Below, piece after piece: positions 17,332 to 25,827 of a stretch of 64,000 nucleotides of DNA. The notes under the pieces were generated by a model. The model was not told where the DNA came from. It ran no database searches and was given only the letters and a program-made list of their open reading frames with translations. The position numbers were made by a program, and so were the translations under genes. Numbering within the stretch: the first letter of the stretch is position 1; the number at the start of each line of letters is the position of its first letter. Origin of the DNA: JBFMFR01 sp040752025 (GTDB lineage Bacteria; Chloroflexota; Anaerolineae; Anaerolineales; UBA4823); contig JBFMFR010000035.1 of assembly GCA_040752025.1 (NCBI GenBank), forward strand, positions 1 through 64,000. Direction: 5' to 3'.

Positions 17332-18165
17332 ATGTTGCTGAGTTTTCACGGTGCGACAACCATGACGAGCGACCTGGAGATGGATGTGCGCGTTTCTGCT
17401 CAGGCAGGTTTTGGCGCGTTGGATGTGTGGGTAGCTAAGATGGACCGCTACCTGGAGAAACATCCGATGGCCGACCTCAAGGCGCTGTTTGCCAGCCAGG
17501 GCGTGGCGCCTCAGGCGCTCAATGCGATTGAGTTTATCGGTTTTCGCGGCGCAGAGTATGAGTAGGTGCGCACACGCTGCTACGAACTGAGTAAGATCGC
17601 CCGGGAGATCGGCTGTCCGAACATCATTCTTGTGCCCAGCCCTACCCCGGATCATACCTTGGGGTGGAGCGAGGTTGTTGGCGAATATGTCAAAGTGCTG
17701 CGCGATTTAAGCGGGATTGCCGGGGAGTATGGCATCCGGCTGGCTTTCGAATTTCTGGGCTTCGGCTGGTGCTCGGTGCGTACGCCGCGAGCCGCCTGGG
17801 AGATCGTTCAACAGGTGGAGCGATCTAACGTAGGTATGGCGATCGATACGGCGCATTTTTATGCGGGCGGCGGGTTGATGCAGGAACTGGATCAACTGGA
17901 TGGCGGGCGTATCTTCGCTTTTCACCTTAACGACCTCGAAGACGGCCCGAAAGAAGCGATCACGGATGGCACGCGTTTGTTCCCTGGCGAAGGTGTTATC
18001 CCGCTGGGCGAAATTTGCGGGCGACTCAAGCGCACTGGCTATGACGGCGCATGTTCGATCGAACTGTTCCGGCCCGAGTATTGGGATTGGCCGCCCGAAC
18101 AGGTGGCGGCGAGCGCAAGGCAAACGGCCATACAGGTGCTGTCGCCTTATTTCGAGTTGGTATAG
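17332..18165 (+). pseudogene. Sugar-phosphate isomerase/epimerase (AP-endonuclease-2 fold) split by an in-frame TAG
   Basis: Codons 1-77 (17332-17565) and the continuation (17566-18165) are in the same frame, separated only by TAG at 17563-17565. Together they give one ~277-residue xylose-isomerase-like TIM barrel with metal residues expected in LAFEFLGF, AIDTAHFYAG, FAFHLND and SIELF. Without readthrough the first part is a useless stub and the second has no start. Upstream AAAAAGGAG fixes ATG 17332. Relatives are inosose isomerases/dehydratases (IolE/IolI-like), so a side step of inositol isomer use is likely. The amber replaces one codon (Gln or Glu would fit, EYE-x-VRTR). A recent nonsense mutation, base-call error or suppression could explain it. 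Confidence 0.75.
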
Positions 18166-18281
18166 TGTAGATCAAATTGATTTTCTGAATCCCGGTTGGT
18201 GTTCCTAGAGTAGCATGGAAACAGCCGGCAAAGTAAAGCAAACCTAGAGATCAAATTATCTTGAGAGTAAGGAGTTGTGAA

Positions 18282-19406
18282 ATGTCGAACACGAACGTAC
18301 CCCCAGGGTTCCTTCCTACGAACCAGCCTGACCTGTTTTTCGAGGATAATACGGTTGGCCGCATGAAGAAAGAGGTGTGGGATGCCTCCGATGAGCAGAT
18401 CGATGCTATCCTGGCTGATTATGGCATCCCCTCGCCGGTTGAATGGGGCAAGCCGGGTGCATACATCCAGATGACGGTGCGCTGGCAGGTGGAAGAAAAC
18501 CGTAAAAAGAACGATGTCGTTTTTATTCCCGTGGGCTGTACCGAACTGCATGGGCGGCATTTACCCAGTGCGGCCGACACGCTTTACGTCAGCGCTATCT
18601 GCGAAGGCGTGCGGCGTTTCACGGCCAAGCGCGGCGCAGCGGTGAACCTGGCTCTGCCGCCGCTAATGTATGGCGGGCATCCCTACCATCATATGGGCAT
18701 GCCGGGCACTGTTATTGTGCGCGAGCATGTGGTGCGCGAAATGATGATCGACGTGATGCTGGGACTGTGGAACGATGGCTTCCGCAAGCAGTTGATCGTC
18801 AACAATCACGGCCAGTTGTGGATGCTGGAATCGGCGGTACAGGAATTTCAGAAGCGCTACCAGTTGCCGGGTATCTTCCGTGTGATCGACTGGCACCGCG
18901 GCGTGCGCGAATTCTTCCGCCCAAGCGAGCGCGGCGGACAGATGGGTACGAATTTTGTCCACGCCGACGAATCCGAGACCTCGTTGAGCTTGCTGCTGCA
19001 CCCGGAGATGGTTGATATGGATTACGCTGTGGATACTGAGGGCAAGAACTACCTGCCCGATGGGCACTTCGACAAATCGGTCGACCCGTTCGGGCGGCCC
19101 AGCCGCTGGTCAGAAGGCGAAGGTCACTTTGCGATCGAGATCGCGGCTACTCCGGAAGGGGTGGTAGGCAAGGCCAAATCGGGGGCGGCGCACAAGGCAA
19201 AAAGGCCGATGGCAGCTATCCTGAAATACCTGACGCTGTGGAACGATCAAATCCTTGAAACATTCCCGGCTGGGGAGGTGCCCCCGATTGAAGAGGTCAC
19301 GCTGCGCAGCGCCAAAGAGATGGAACCTTACCTGCGTGAACCGCTCAGTGAGGGTTGGAAGCCGGTGTATGGTATTCCGCGCATCGGGCAGGGCACAGAA
19401 GTTTAG
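18282..19406 (+). CDS. iolN: Creatininase-family ring-opening hydrolase (diketo-inositol hydrolase, IolN-like)
   Basis: The 374-residue protein has creatininase-family metal motifs: PVGCTELHGRHLPSAADT (83-100; family form PxGSxEQHGxHLPxxTD), NNHGQ (174-178) and VHADESETS (226-234). In Thermotoga maritima the IolN enzyme opens the ring of 1,5-diketo-inositol (3-dehydro-scyllo-inosose) to 5-keto-L-gluconate, and as I recall it belongs to this family. The assignment here rests on that plus the flanking IolG, IolM and IolO homologues. AAGGAG (18270-18275) selects ATG 18282 over an upstream ATG. The Ser of the first motif is Cys86, a small departure. IolM follows 27 bases downstream. Confidence 0.8.
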   Translation: MSNTNVPPGFLPTNQPDLFFEDNTVGRMKKEVWDASDEQIDAILADYGIPSPVEWGKPGAYIQMTVRWQVEENRKKNDVVFIPVGCTELHGRHLPSAADTLYVSAICEGVRRFTAKRGAAVNLALPPLMYGGHPYHHMGMPGTVIVREHVVREMMIDVMLGLWNDGFRKQLIVNNHGQLWMLESAVQEFQKRYQLPGIFRVIDWHRGVREFFRPSERGGQMGTNFVHADESETSLSLLLHPEMVDMDYAVDTEGKNYLPDGHFDKSVDPFGRPSRWSEGEGHFAIEIAATPEGVVGKAKSGAAHKAKRPMAAILKYLTLWNDQILETFPAGEVPPIEEVTLRSAKEMEPYLREPLSEGWKPVYGIPRIGQGTEV

Positions 19407-19433
19407 TTGCTTGACGGCTAGAGGAGCGAAGTT

Positions 19434-20630
19434 ATGAAAGGGAAAATGCAAGGCGTCACGCTGGTAGCGGATTGGGACCCGAAACCAGGCTTCAAACTCG
19501 GGGCGAAGGATATCGAAGGCCGCCAGACATACCTGGGCAGCCTGGTGTGGCGGAATCCCAGGCTTGAAATCCGCGAATATGATATCCCTACACCGGGGCC
19601 CTCCGAAGTATTACTGGAGGTAAAGGCTTGCGGGATATGTGGGTCAGATGTGCATATGGCGCAGGCCGACGAAGAGGGGTATATCTTTTACCCGGGTTTG
19701 ACCGGTTTCCCCAGCATCCTGGGGCACGAGTTCTCCGGCGTTGTGGTAGAAGCTGGCAAGGATGCTTTCGATAAGCGCACGAACAAGCCGTTCAAAGGCG
19801 GCGAGCGGGTCACTTCTGAAGAGATGCTGTGGTGTGGGCAGTGCAAACCATGTGCAGACGGTTATCCCAACCACTGCGAAAGGCTGGATGAGGTCGGTTT
19901 CAATGTCAATGGGGCGTATGGCAGGTACATGGTGCTGCCATCCCGGACGCTGTGGAGCCTGGAACCTTTAGCTCAGGCTTACCAGGGCAACGATATCTTT
20001 GTAGCTGGCAGCCTGGTAGAGCCGACCTGTGTGGCATATAACGCTTTGATCGAGCGCGGCGGCGGGATTCGCCCCGGAGACCGGGCTGTCGTTCTGGGCG
20101 GCGGGCCGATTGGCATGGCAGCCTGCGCCATCCTGAAGCGCGCCGGGGCTTCGAAGGTAATCATTTCCGAAACCCAGGAAGAACGCAGACAGTTGGCCCT
20201 GGAATTGGGTGCGGATGTTGCTGTTAACCCGCTCGTAGAGGATTTCGCCGACCGGGTTTTGGAGCTTACCGATGGTATGGGCGCGGATCTGTTTATGGAG
20301 GCGACCGGGCTGCCGGAAATAGTATATCCGGGCATCGAGCGCGTTATCTGGGAAGGCAGGACGCTGAACAGTACAGTCATCGTAACAGCCCGGGCGGAAG
20401 CCAAGATGCCCGTTACCGGTGAAGTGCTGCAGGTGCGCCGGGCGCGCATCGTGGGGGCGCAGGGTCACTCCGGGCACGGCAATTTCCCGCGCGTGATCGA
20501 GTGCATGGCTGATGGCATGGATATGACCCGTATGAGCACCAAGAAGATCCGCCTGGAAGAACTGCCTGAGAATATCATCCGGTTGCAGACGGACCGTTCG
20601 GAGTGTAAGATCACTTACATGGCAAGCTGA
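19434..20630 (+). CDS. iolM: scyllo-inosose 3-dehydrogenase (IolM-like), zinc-dependent
   Basis: This 398-residue MDR dehydrogenase closely recalls Thermotoga IolM. Shared features are the N-terminal ~40-residue extension ending VWRNP, ACGICGSDVHM (catalytic Cys69), a YPGLTGFPSILGHEF loop (His98-Glu99), EEMLWCGQCKPCADGYPNHC (structural Cys134, 137, 140, 148), SLVEPTCVAYNA and GAQGHSGHGNFPRVI. The enzyme oxidises 2-keto-myo-inositol to the diketo compound with NAD. It is distinct from the shorter Zn-dehydrogenase at 15210, which lacks the extension. The start ATG has GAGG a few bases upstream. A long hairpin separates it from IolO. Confidence 0.85.
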   Translation: MKGKMQGVTLVADWDPKPGFKLGAKDIEGRQTYLGSLVWRNPRLEIREYDIPTPGPSEVLLEVKACGICGSDVHMAQADEEGYIFYPGLTGFPSILGHEFSGVVVEAGKDAFDKRTNKPFKGGERVTSEEMLWCGQCKPCADGYPNHCERLDEVGFNVNGAYGRYMVLPSRTLWSLEPLAQAYQGNDIFVAGSLVEPTCVAYNALIERGGGIRPGDRAVVLGGGPIGMAACAILKRAGASKVIISETQEERRQLALELGADVAVNPLVEDFADRVLELTDGMGADLFMEATGLPEIVYPGIERVIWEGRTLNSTVIVTARAEAKMPVTGEVLQVRRARIVGAQGHSGHGNFPRVIECMADGMDMTRMSTKKIRLEELPENIIRLQTDRSECKITYMAS

Positions 20631-20654
20631 AGGTCTAATCTCTCCTCACAGTAA

Positions 20655-20686
20655 CCCCTTCTCCTCGTGTATCCGGGGAGAAGGGG
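20655..20686. repeat. 10-bp hairpin between iolM and iolO
   Basis: CCCCTTCTCC (20655-20664) and GGAGAAGGGG (20677-20686) flank a 12-base loop. It lies 24 bases after the iolM stop and 16 bases before the iolO start, next to the AGGTGG ribosome site. With no U-tract it is less likely a full terminator than a processing or attenuating stem that lowers iolO expression. Confidence 0.5.
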
Positions 20687-20702
20687 CCAGGTGGAACTAA
20701 CG

Positions 20703-21509
20703 ATGAAACTTTCGATTGTGCTTTCGACACACGCGGCTCGCTTCGATGCCGTAGCTTTCAAGGGTGACTTCGCAGCGAATATCGCCAGGATTGCCGGTTG
20801 GGGTTACCAGGGAGTTGAACTGGCGATCCGCGACCCAAACCTGGTGGATGCGACTGAGCTAGAGCGCAGCCTGCTGGCCCAGGGGCTGAAAGTGCCTGCG
20901 ATTGGTACAGGGCAGGCCTGGGGGGAAGAAGGGTTGTCCTTCACCAGCCAAGAGGCGGATGTGCGGGCGGCAGCCGTGGCGCGGATCCAGAGCCATATTC
21001 CTCTGGCGGAGCGCTTCAATGCGATCATTATCCTGGGACTGATCCGAGGTGTTACTCCCCAGGGGCAAACTCACATGCAATCCATGCAATACCTGATCGA
21101 AAGCCTCCAGGAATGCACGAGTGCGGCTGCGCCGCGTGGCGTGCGCTTCGCCCTGGAGCCGCTCAACCGCTACGAGACCGACCTGATCCATAGCGTTGCC
21201 GATGGGTTGAAATTACTCGAGCGCGTGGGTAGCAGCAACCTCGGGTTGCTGTTGGATACATTCCACATGAATATCGAAGAACCCAGCATCGAGGCGAGTA
21301 TTCGCGCCTGTGGCAAGCACATCTTCCATTTCCACGTGGCCGATTCGAACCGCTGGCATCCCGGCGCGGGGCACCTGGATTTCAAATCGATTTTGAGCGC
21401 ATTGTTCGACACTGGCTATACAGGCTACGTATCGGGCGAATTCATGCCTCGGCCGGACGCGGGCACAGCAGCCAGGCGGAACATTGATTTTCTGCGCCAG
21501 TTAGTGTAA
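20703..21509 (+). CDS. iolO: 5-keto-L-gluconate epimerase (IolO-like), TIM-barrel
   Basis: The 268-residue protein is an AP-endonuclease-2/xylose-isomerase-fold epimerase. Metal and catalytic residues are expected at Glu152 (ALEPLNRYETD), Asp185 (LLLDTFHMNIEE), His211 (HFHVADSNRWHPGAGHLDF) and Glu246 (SGEFMP). The start MKLSIVLST, the AFKGDF stretch and AIGTGQAW recall Thermotoga IolO, which converts 5-keto-L-gluconate to D-tagaturonate. That product would enter hexuronate metabolism, whose later enzymes are not in this window. ATG 20703 follows AGGTGG. The last 85 bases overlap the end of the convergent membrane-protein gene. Confidence 0.83.
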   Translation: MKLSIVLSTHAARFDAVAFKGDFAANIARIAGWGYQGVELAIRDPNLVDATELERSLLAQGLKVPAIGTGQAWGEEGLSFTSQEADVRAAAVARIQSHIPLAERFNAIIILGLIRGVTPQGQTHMQSMQYLIESLQECTSAAAPRGVRFALEPLNRYETDLIHSVADGLKLLERVGSSNLGLLLDTFHMNIEEPSIEASIRACGKHIFHFHVADSNRWHPGAGHLDFKSILSALFDTGYTGYVSGEFMPRPDAGTAARRNIDFLRQLV

Positions 21510-22915
21510 CGGCCAAGGCGCGAAATTGCATTGAAGCCCGGAGCGGGGCAAGGCGTTTCTTCTATCAAGGGTGGCTTTCGCCCGGAGGCAATCGCCGAAT
21601 AGATCTGAGCGACAACGAAGGTGTAAAACACCGGCTCCAGGAAGAATTTGTAGCGCATATTTTCGCCGCGCTCAAAGATAACGGTCATCAGGAAAATCAT
21701 CAGTGCAGGTAACAGTAAGCCCAAACCTCGTAAAAGGGGTCTGGTTTGGTTGCCGGCAACGACCATTGCGCGGCAGGAGATCGCCAGACTGGAGCAAATC
21801 AAAAGAAGCAGAGGAATACCCGAAAATAACCAGTTATAAACCGGACGCCACGGCAGCCGGTCGGCGATAGCGTGCGGCGTAGTGAAGGCGCTCGATGGCC
21901 GTAAGTAGATCAACAGGTTGCCAAACCAGGCGTAGGCTGTCTGTTGCCAGGGTTGGGTCAGCAGCAGTTCAAAGCACTTACTAAAGATGGCTTTATGATA
22001 TTGTAAATGCGTGTAGTAGTTGAAATTCGACGATCCAGTGATCCTGAACTCGCGAGTGAGAACTCCTACGGGCGCTGGCGGTGGCGAGATAGGAATATCG
22101 GCAACGCCCCACCCGGCGTAATCCGAAAAATTTCCCAGGCCGTGCATACAGTTACCGGCAGATAGCGAGGAGCTGAACGTAACGCCAAAAAGGAGGTACT
22201 GCTTGGCAGTATACAACCCGACTACCAACCCGGTGAGGGCAGCAAAGGCCAGGATTTTACGCGTCGGGATGCGCATGAGCAACAAAGCCAGGATGTAAAT
22301 GATAATAGAATGCCACTGGTAAACCGAGCGGGTGACAAACAGCAGCAAGAAGGATAGCGATAACCGCCAGATGGGGCGGGCCTGAGGCGCTTTGGATAAC
22401 TTCCATAACTCGTAGTAAGACCACAATATGCCAAAGGAAAATAGAATGGTGTTCTCCAGAAAGGTGGCATAGAGGATCGCCGCGGGGTGCATGGCGAAGC
22501 CCAGAGTGGTTACGAGGGCGACTACGGGTTGGGTGAGCTGTTTGAGCCAATGATAGAGCAAAGCCATCATTCCCGCGTATGTCACTGCCCAGAGGAAGTA
22601 CAGGCCGCGATCAACATTGTGCAGCAATAATTGCGGCTCGGCGGTTGGCCAGAACTGCGCCAGCAGGGCGCGCAAGGCGTCGAGCAATGGGGGCTGGATG
22701 TGCAGATACCACAGAGATTGCAATGGCTCGGCGCGCAAGTCGATCAGAGAGACGGTTTGCATCATGTCTTCTGATGTCCAGCGCTGGAAGTAAACTCCCT
22801 GGATGGCATCCCGAGCAAACAGAGCCTCGAGCGACAACAGGAAAGCTAGGCTGGCGGCGAAGACCAACAATTCGACAGGAATGCGTTTGAATGTGGCTTT
22901 CATCAGTGATTTCAT
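21425..22915 (-). CDS. Multi-pass membrane protein, glycosyltransferase-39-like
   Basis: About ten hydrophobic segments span this ~496-residue protein. An early extracytoplasmic loop carries SEDMMQTVSLIDLRAEPLQ and HIQPPLLD, reminiscent of the acidic first loop of ArnT/PMT-type glycosyltransferases that use lipid-linked sugars, followed by YHWLKQLTQPVVALV and NTILFSFGILWSYYELW. A late loop has ERGENMRYKFFLEPVFY, as in that superfamily. Acceptor and sugar are unknown. I chose ATG 22915 (MKSLMKATFK); a GTG at 22978 would add 21 polar residues. The C-terminal ~28 codons lie antisense to iolO and read low-complexity, so the true end may be functionally dispensable. Confidence 0.7.
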   Translation of the reverse strand: MKSLMKATFKRIPVELLVFAASLAFLLSLEALFARDAIQGVYFQRWTSEDMMQTVSLIDLRAEPLQSLWYLHIQPPLLDALRALLAQFWPTAEPQLLLHNVDRGLYFLWAVTYAGMMALLYHWLKQLTQPVVALVTTLGFAMHPAAILYATFLENTILFSFGILWSYYELWKLSKAPQARPIWRLSLSFLLLFVTRSVYQWHSIIIYILALLLMRIPTRKILAFAALTGLVVGLYTAKQYLLFGVTFSSSLSAGNCMHGLGNFSDYAGWGVADIPISPPPAPVGVLTREFRITGSSNFNYYTHLQYHKAIFSKCFELLLTQPWQQTAYAWFGNLLIYLRPSSAFTTPHAIADRLPWRPVYNWLFSGIPLLLLICSSLAISCRAMVVAGNQTRPLLRGLGLLLPALMIFLMTVIFERGENMRYKFFLEPVFYTFVVAQIYSAIASGRKPPLIEETPCPAPGFNAISRLGRYTNWRRKSMFRLAAVPASGRGMNSPDT

Positions 22916-23063
22916 CAATCGAAAGTGAACGAGCCTGATTATCCTGGTAATTGTATCTTGATTTCCCCTCTTTGACACGGTGCTGCGCCAGCATGTTGTG
23001 AGCCATTTCCCGTTGCTAGCAGTATTTAGGATAGTAGTATAAGCAGATTGATGGAGGTTTTCA

Positions 23064-24131
23064 GTGAGCGCAAAGAGTATCTACTTTACAATTACCTGGC
23101 TAGGGATTCTGGTGATAGTCATTACGGTTGAAGGATGTTCAAACCCGCCTGTCTTCTCATCCTCTCCGGCGGCGCGCTACGCGGCCGGGATGGTCTTCGT
23201 GCCCGCAGAAGGTAGAACCTACCTGTTTGGAGGCCGGTACGAAGGTATCTTTGGAACTGCTTACCGGGATGATCTGTGGCGATTTGATTATGCGGGGCGA
23301 GGCTGGGAGCTTGTCCGAGCCAAGTCTCGCCCCTCGGCTAGGGGCAATTTCAGTATGATCTACGATCCCGACCACCACCAGATTATCCTGTTTGGGGGTA
23401 TTGAAAAGCAACGCCTCGGAGACACGTGGATTTATAACCTGGACGAAAATCAATGGCATGAAGTAACACCGGTTGTTTCGCCAGCTCCCAGGAGCGATGC
23501 GGGCATGGTCTACGATCAGGATAATCATGTTGTCATTCTGTTCAGCGGGTATGGATTGGAAGAGCAGCAGGAGCTATATGATGACACCTGGGTCTTCGAT
23601 CCCGAAACGAACACCTGGATCGAAATGTATCCGGATTATTCTCCACCGATCATGTACGGTCAAACGATGATTTACGACAGCATAAACCACCAGGTGTTGT
23701 TGTGGGGTGGACACGAGTTGCTCTATGAAAACGGGCATGCCACTTCGCATCGATATGGCAATGACATCTGGTGCTACGATTACCAAAATAATGTCTGGAT
23801 AATGCTGCCGTATATCAACAAGCCGCCTGCGAGGTATTGGCATCAGGCTGTTTTCGATTCAGCGCAGGGCAGGCTGGTAATATTCGGCGGGCATGGCAAC
23901 ACCGGCTTTGCCAACGATACCTGGTATGCCAGTGCATCGGGTACCCGCTGGCAAGAGACGGCTGTAGCGACGAAACCCTCACCTCGCGTAAACCCTGCGA
24001 TGAGTTACGATTCAAGCAATAATGTTTTGATCCTGTTTGGCGGCCTAGAAAAGGACTTTCACGATTTGCAGGATACCTGGGCGCTGGTCACAACCGATTC
24101 CGGCGAACAGTGGGACAATCTCACTCCGTAA
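23064..24131 (+). CDS. Kelch-repeat lipoprotein
   Basis: GTG 23064, preceded by GGAGG, starts a lipoprotein signal ending at the Cys of VEGCSNPP. The rest of the 355 residues is a Kelch beta-propeller of about six blades. Each blade has a YDxxxxxxILFGG turn (QIILFGGIE, VVILFSGYG, VLLWGGHE, LVIFGGHG, VLILFGGLE) followed by a DTWxY/DTWVF strand. Such propellers bind carbohydrates or proteins on the cell surface. No catalytic galactose-oxidase residues were identified. The gene is single, divergent from the glycosyltransferase-like gene, with a possible TTGCTA-N16-TAGTAT promoter at 23013-23040. Confidence 0.83.
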   Translation: MSAKSIYFTITWLGILVIVITVEGCSNPPVFSSSPAARYAAGMVFVPAEGRTYLFGGRYEGIFGTAYRDDLWRFDYAGRGWELVRAKSRPSARGNFSMIYDPDHHQIILFGGIEKQRLGDTWIYNLDENQWHEVTPVVSPAPRSDAGMVYDQDNHVVILFSGYGLEEQQELYDDTWVFDPETNTWIEMYPDYSPPIMYGQTMIYDSINHQVLLWGGHELLYENGHATSHRYGNDIWCYDYQNNVWIMLPYINKPPARYWHQAVFDSAQGRLVIFGGHGNTGFANDTWYASASGTRWQETAVATKPSPRVNPAMSYDSSNNVLILFGGLEKDFHDLQDTWALVTTDSGEQWDNLTP

Positions 24132-24224
24132 CTTGCCTCGGAATTGCGAGCACGAATGGATCGCATGTGATACACTTGTATGTACAGGCAGCTCTTCCGG
24201 TAAGTCTTGCCCTGAAAGGATTGC

Positions 24225-24653
24225 ATGCGCTTGGCTGCGTTCGAACGCCTCGTGTTTACTCCGGTTTTTGCTACGCTGCTGTCTCAGCGCCGCGATGGTC
24301 TGATCCTGGTTGGAGTTGGTGCAATCCAGGTGGGCCTGCACTTAGCAGGCCTGCCCGGCTGGCAATGCCCGATCAAAGCTATCACGGGGTTGCCTTGCCC
24401 TGGTTGCGGCCTGACGGAGGCAGTGGGCGATTTGCTGCACGGCGACTGGCGCGGGGCGATGGCCGCTCATGCTTTTGCTCCCCTTTTCCTGTTAGCCTTC
24501 ATCCTGCTCTTGATCGTCTCTGTTCTGCCTGAGGCTGCGCGCCAGCGAACTGTAGCGATCATAGCGACCTGTGAACAGCGCACCGGATTGATGGCCTGGG
24601 TGTTATTTAGTTTGATGGTCTACTGGGGCTTTCGCCTGTTCGGGTTGGTATGA
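24225..24653 (+). CDS. DUF2752 membrane protein
   Basis: The 142-residue protein carries the DUF2752 signature CPIKAITGLPCPGCGLTEAV (about 47-66) between membrane segments, then two long hydrophobic helices (APLFLLAFILLLIVSVL and VLFSLMVYWGFRLFGLV). The CPGCG motif may bind a metal or form a disulfide at the membrane face; the function of the family is unknown. AAAGGA precedes the ATG by seven bases. The first ~20 residues (MRLAAFERLVFTP) are extra relative to the shortest members. Confidence 0.8.
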   Translation: MRLAAFERLVFTPVFATLLSQRRDGLILVGVGAIQVGLHLAGLPGWQCPIKAITGLPCPGCGLTEAVGDLLHGDWRGAMAAHAFAPLFLLAFILLLIVSVLPEAARQRTVAIIATCEQRTGLMAWVLFSLMVYWGFRLFGLV

Positions 24654-24711
24654 AGCACCATTGCAAGCAATTTCTCACCTAATGTATTAGCGACCACAAA
24701 AGGAGGCGCAT

Positions 24712-24954
24712 ATGCTTAGCTGGATTGGAATGATTATTGCCTGGGTAGCGGGCATCGTAGTGTTGGTTAAACTGTTCCAGAAAGAAGGCATCCTGAAAGG
24801 CATCCTGGGATTGATCTGCATGTTGTACACCTTCATCTGGGGATGGATGAATTTCAAGAAAGAGGAATTGCAACTGAAGACCTGGATGTACGTGTGGACC
24901 GCGGCGATCATCCTGGGCATCATCCTCAGTCTCTTGGGCTCAGGCGGCAATTAA
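24712..24954 (+). CDS. Small three-helix membrane protein
   Basis: An AAAGGAGG ribosome site eight bases before ATG 24712 and three hydrophobic segments (about 2-20, 28-45 and 56-75) show that this 80-residue gene is real. A short cytoplasmic or external loop FKKEELQLKT separates helices two and three. I do not recognise a named family and no catalytic residues are evident. It follows the DUF2752 gene by 58 bases on the same strand and may be cotranscribed; a strong hairpin ends the unit at 25004. Confidence 0.65.
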   Translation: MLSWIGMIIAWVAGIVVLVKLFQKEGILKGILGLICMLYTFIWGWMNFKKEELQLKTWMYVWTAAIILGIILSLLGSGGN

Positions 24955-25003
24955 TCTCACATTGATACTGTTCGCTGAGAAGTGAAAGTCCCCTGTAGAC
25001 GCG

Positions 25004-25047
25004 GTGCGCTCTTGGGCCGTTCTTGCCTAAGAGCGCACTATTTGTTT
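25004..25047 (+). terminator. Strong hairpin terminator
   Basis: GTGCGCTCTT (25004-25013) pairs exactly with AAGAGCGCAC (25029-25038), and three further pairs extend inward. TATTTGTTT follows on the plus strand. It lies 50 bases after the small membrane protein and before a convergent acetyltransferase gene. Confidence 0.65.
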
Positions 25048-25116
25048 CAGCCAGGAGTTGTGTGGCTCGGGCAGTGGCAATCCCCTAGGGGAACATCTCG
25101 TTGAGCTGGACTTCGA

Positions 25117-25653
25117 TCATTTCGCTTCGACTGCAAACAAGGTCTCGATCTCTGGCCAGCCGTAAGCTACTTCTTGGACGGACACATCCCCTTCGCCCAG
25201 GTGGGTCTGTTTTTCACCGATCAATTCTCCTCCAAGCCGCTGATAGAAAGCACGGGCAGGGTTCTGCTCCAGTACCCACAGCATCATGGAGCGGCAGCCT
25301 GTTTGATACAGTTCTCTTGCCATGGCGCGTACCAGCGCTTCTCCGGTGCCTTGCCCCTGGAATTCTTTGCGCACATGCAGTGCCACCAGTTCGCTGTCGT
25401 AAGGAGCAATATCACACTCGCCAGGCCGGCCCAGGGTATAACCGGCTACTTCGCCAGAAGGGCTCTCTGCCACCAACAAGATGTTCCCGTTGGGTTCCGC
25501 CAGCAGATCGCGCCAGTCCTAGGTTTGTTCTTCGTAAGTGAAGTGATCCAGATAGGATTGCGGCAGGATGCCGGCGTAAGCCCGGCGGTAGCTTTCCACC
25601 TGTACGCCGGCGATGCCGGCGCTGTCTTCCAGGGTAGCATGACGAATTTTCAT
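25117..25653 (-). pseudogene. GNAT acetyltransferase split by an in-frame TAG
   Basis: From ATG 25653 (GGAG upstream) the frame encodes MKIRHATLEDSAGIAGVQVES to FTYEEQT, meets TAG (plus-strand 25519-25521), and continues in the same frame with DWRDLLAEPNGNILLVAE and the acetyl-CoA loop VRKEFQGQGTGEAL to the end at 25117. The whole is a ~178-codon GNAT enzyme with a standard RRAYAGILPQSYL N-terminus. The piece after the stop holds the CoA-binding motif and could only be made by readthrough or restart. The lost residue may be Gln, Arg or Trp. The substrate of the intact enzyme is unknown. Confidence 0.78.
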
Positions 25654-25791
25654 AAGTTCTCCGTTGATGAGATGCTCTGGGCAGGCTCTGGCCTGGCTCA
25701 AACCTGTACTTGAATTATACTCGGGCGGACCCGGTGGGGTTCATGAATTCCATTGGTGCGGCAGCCATGCCGCACGCCAGTTCCCCCACTA

Positions 25792-25820
25792 TTGCTGGAG
25801 CAAAGCGTATCGAATATAAT
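25792..25820 (+). promoter_or_regulatory. Sigma70 promoter giving a leaderless transcript
   Basis: TTGCTG (25792-25797), a 17-base spacer and a perfect TATAAT (25815-25820) end only seven bases before ATG 25828. Transcription would start at or next to the A of the start codon, and no ribosome site is present between, so the message is probably leaderless. Confidence 0.65.
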
Positions 25821-25827
25821 CGGCTTT

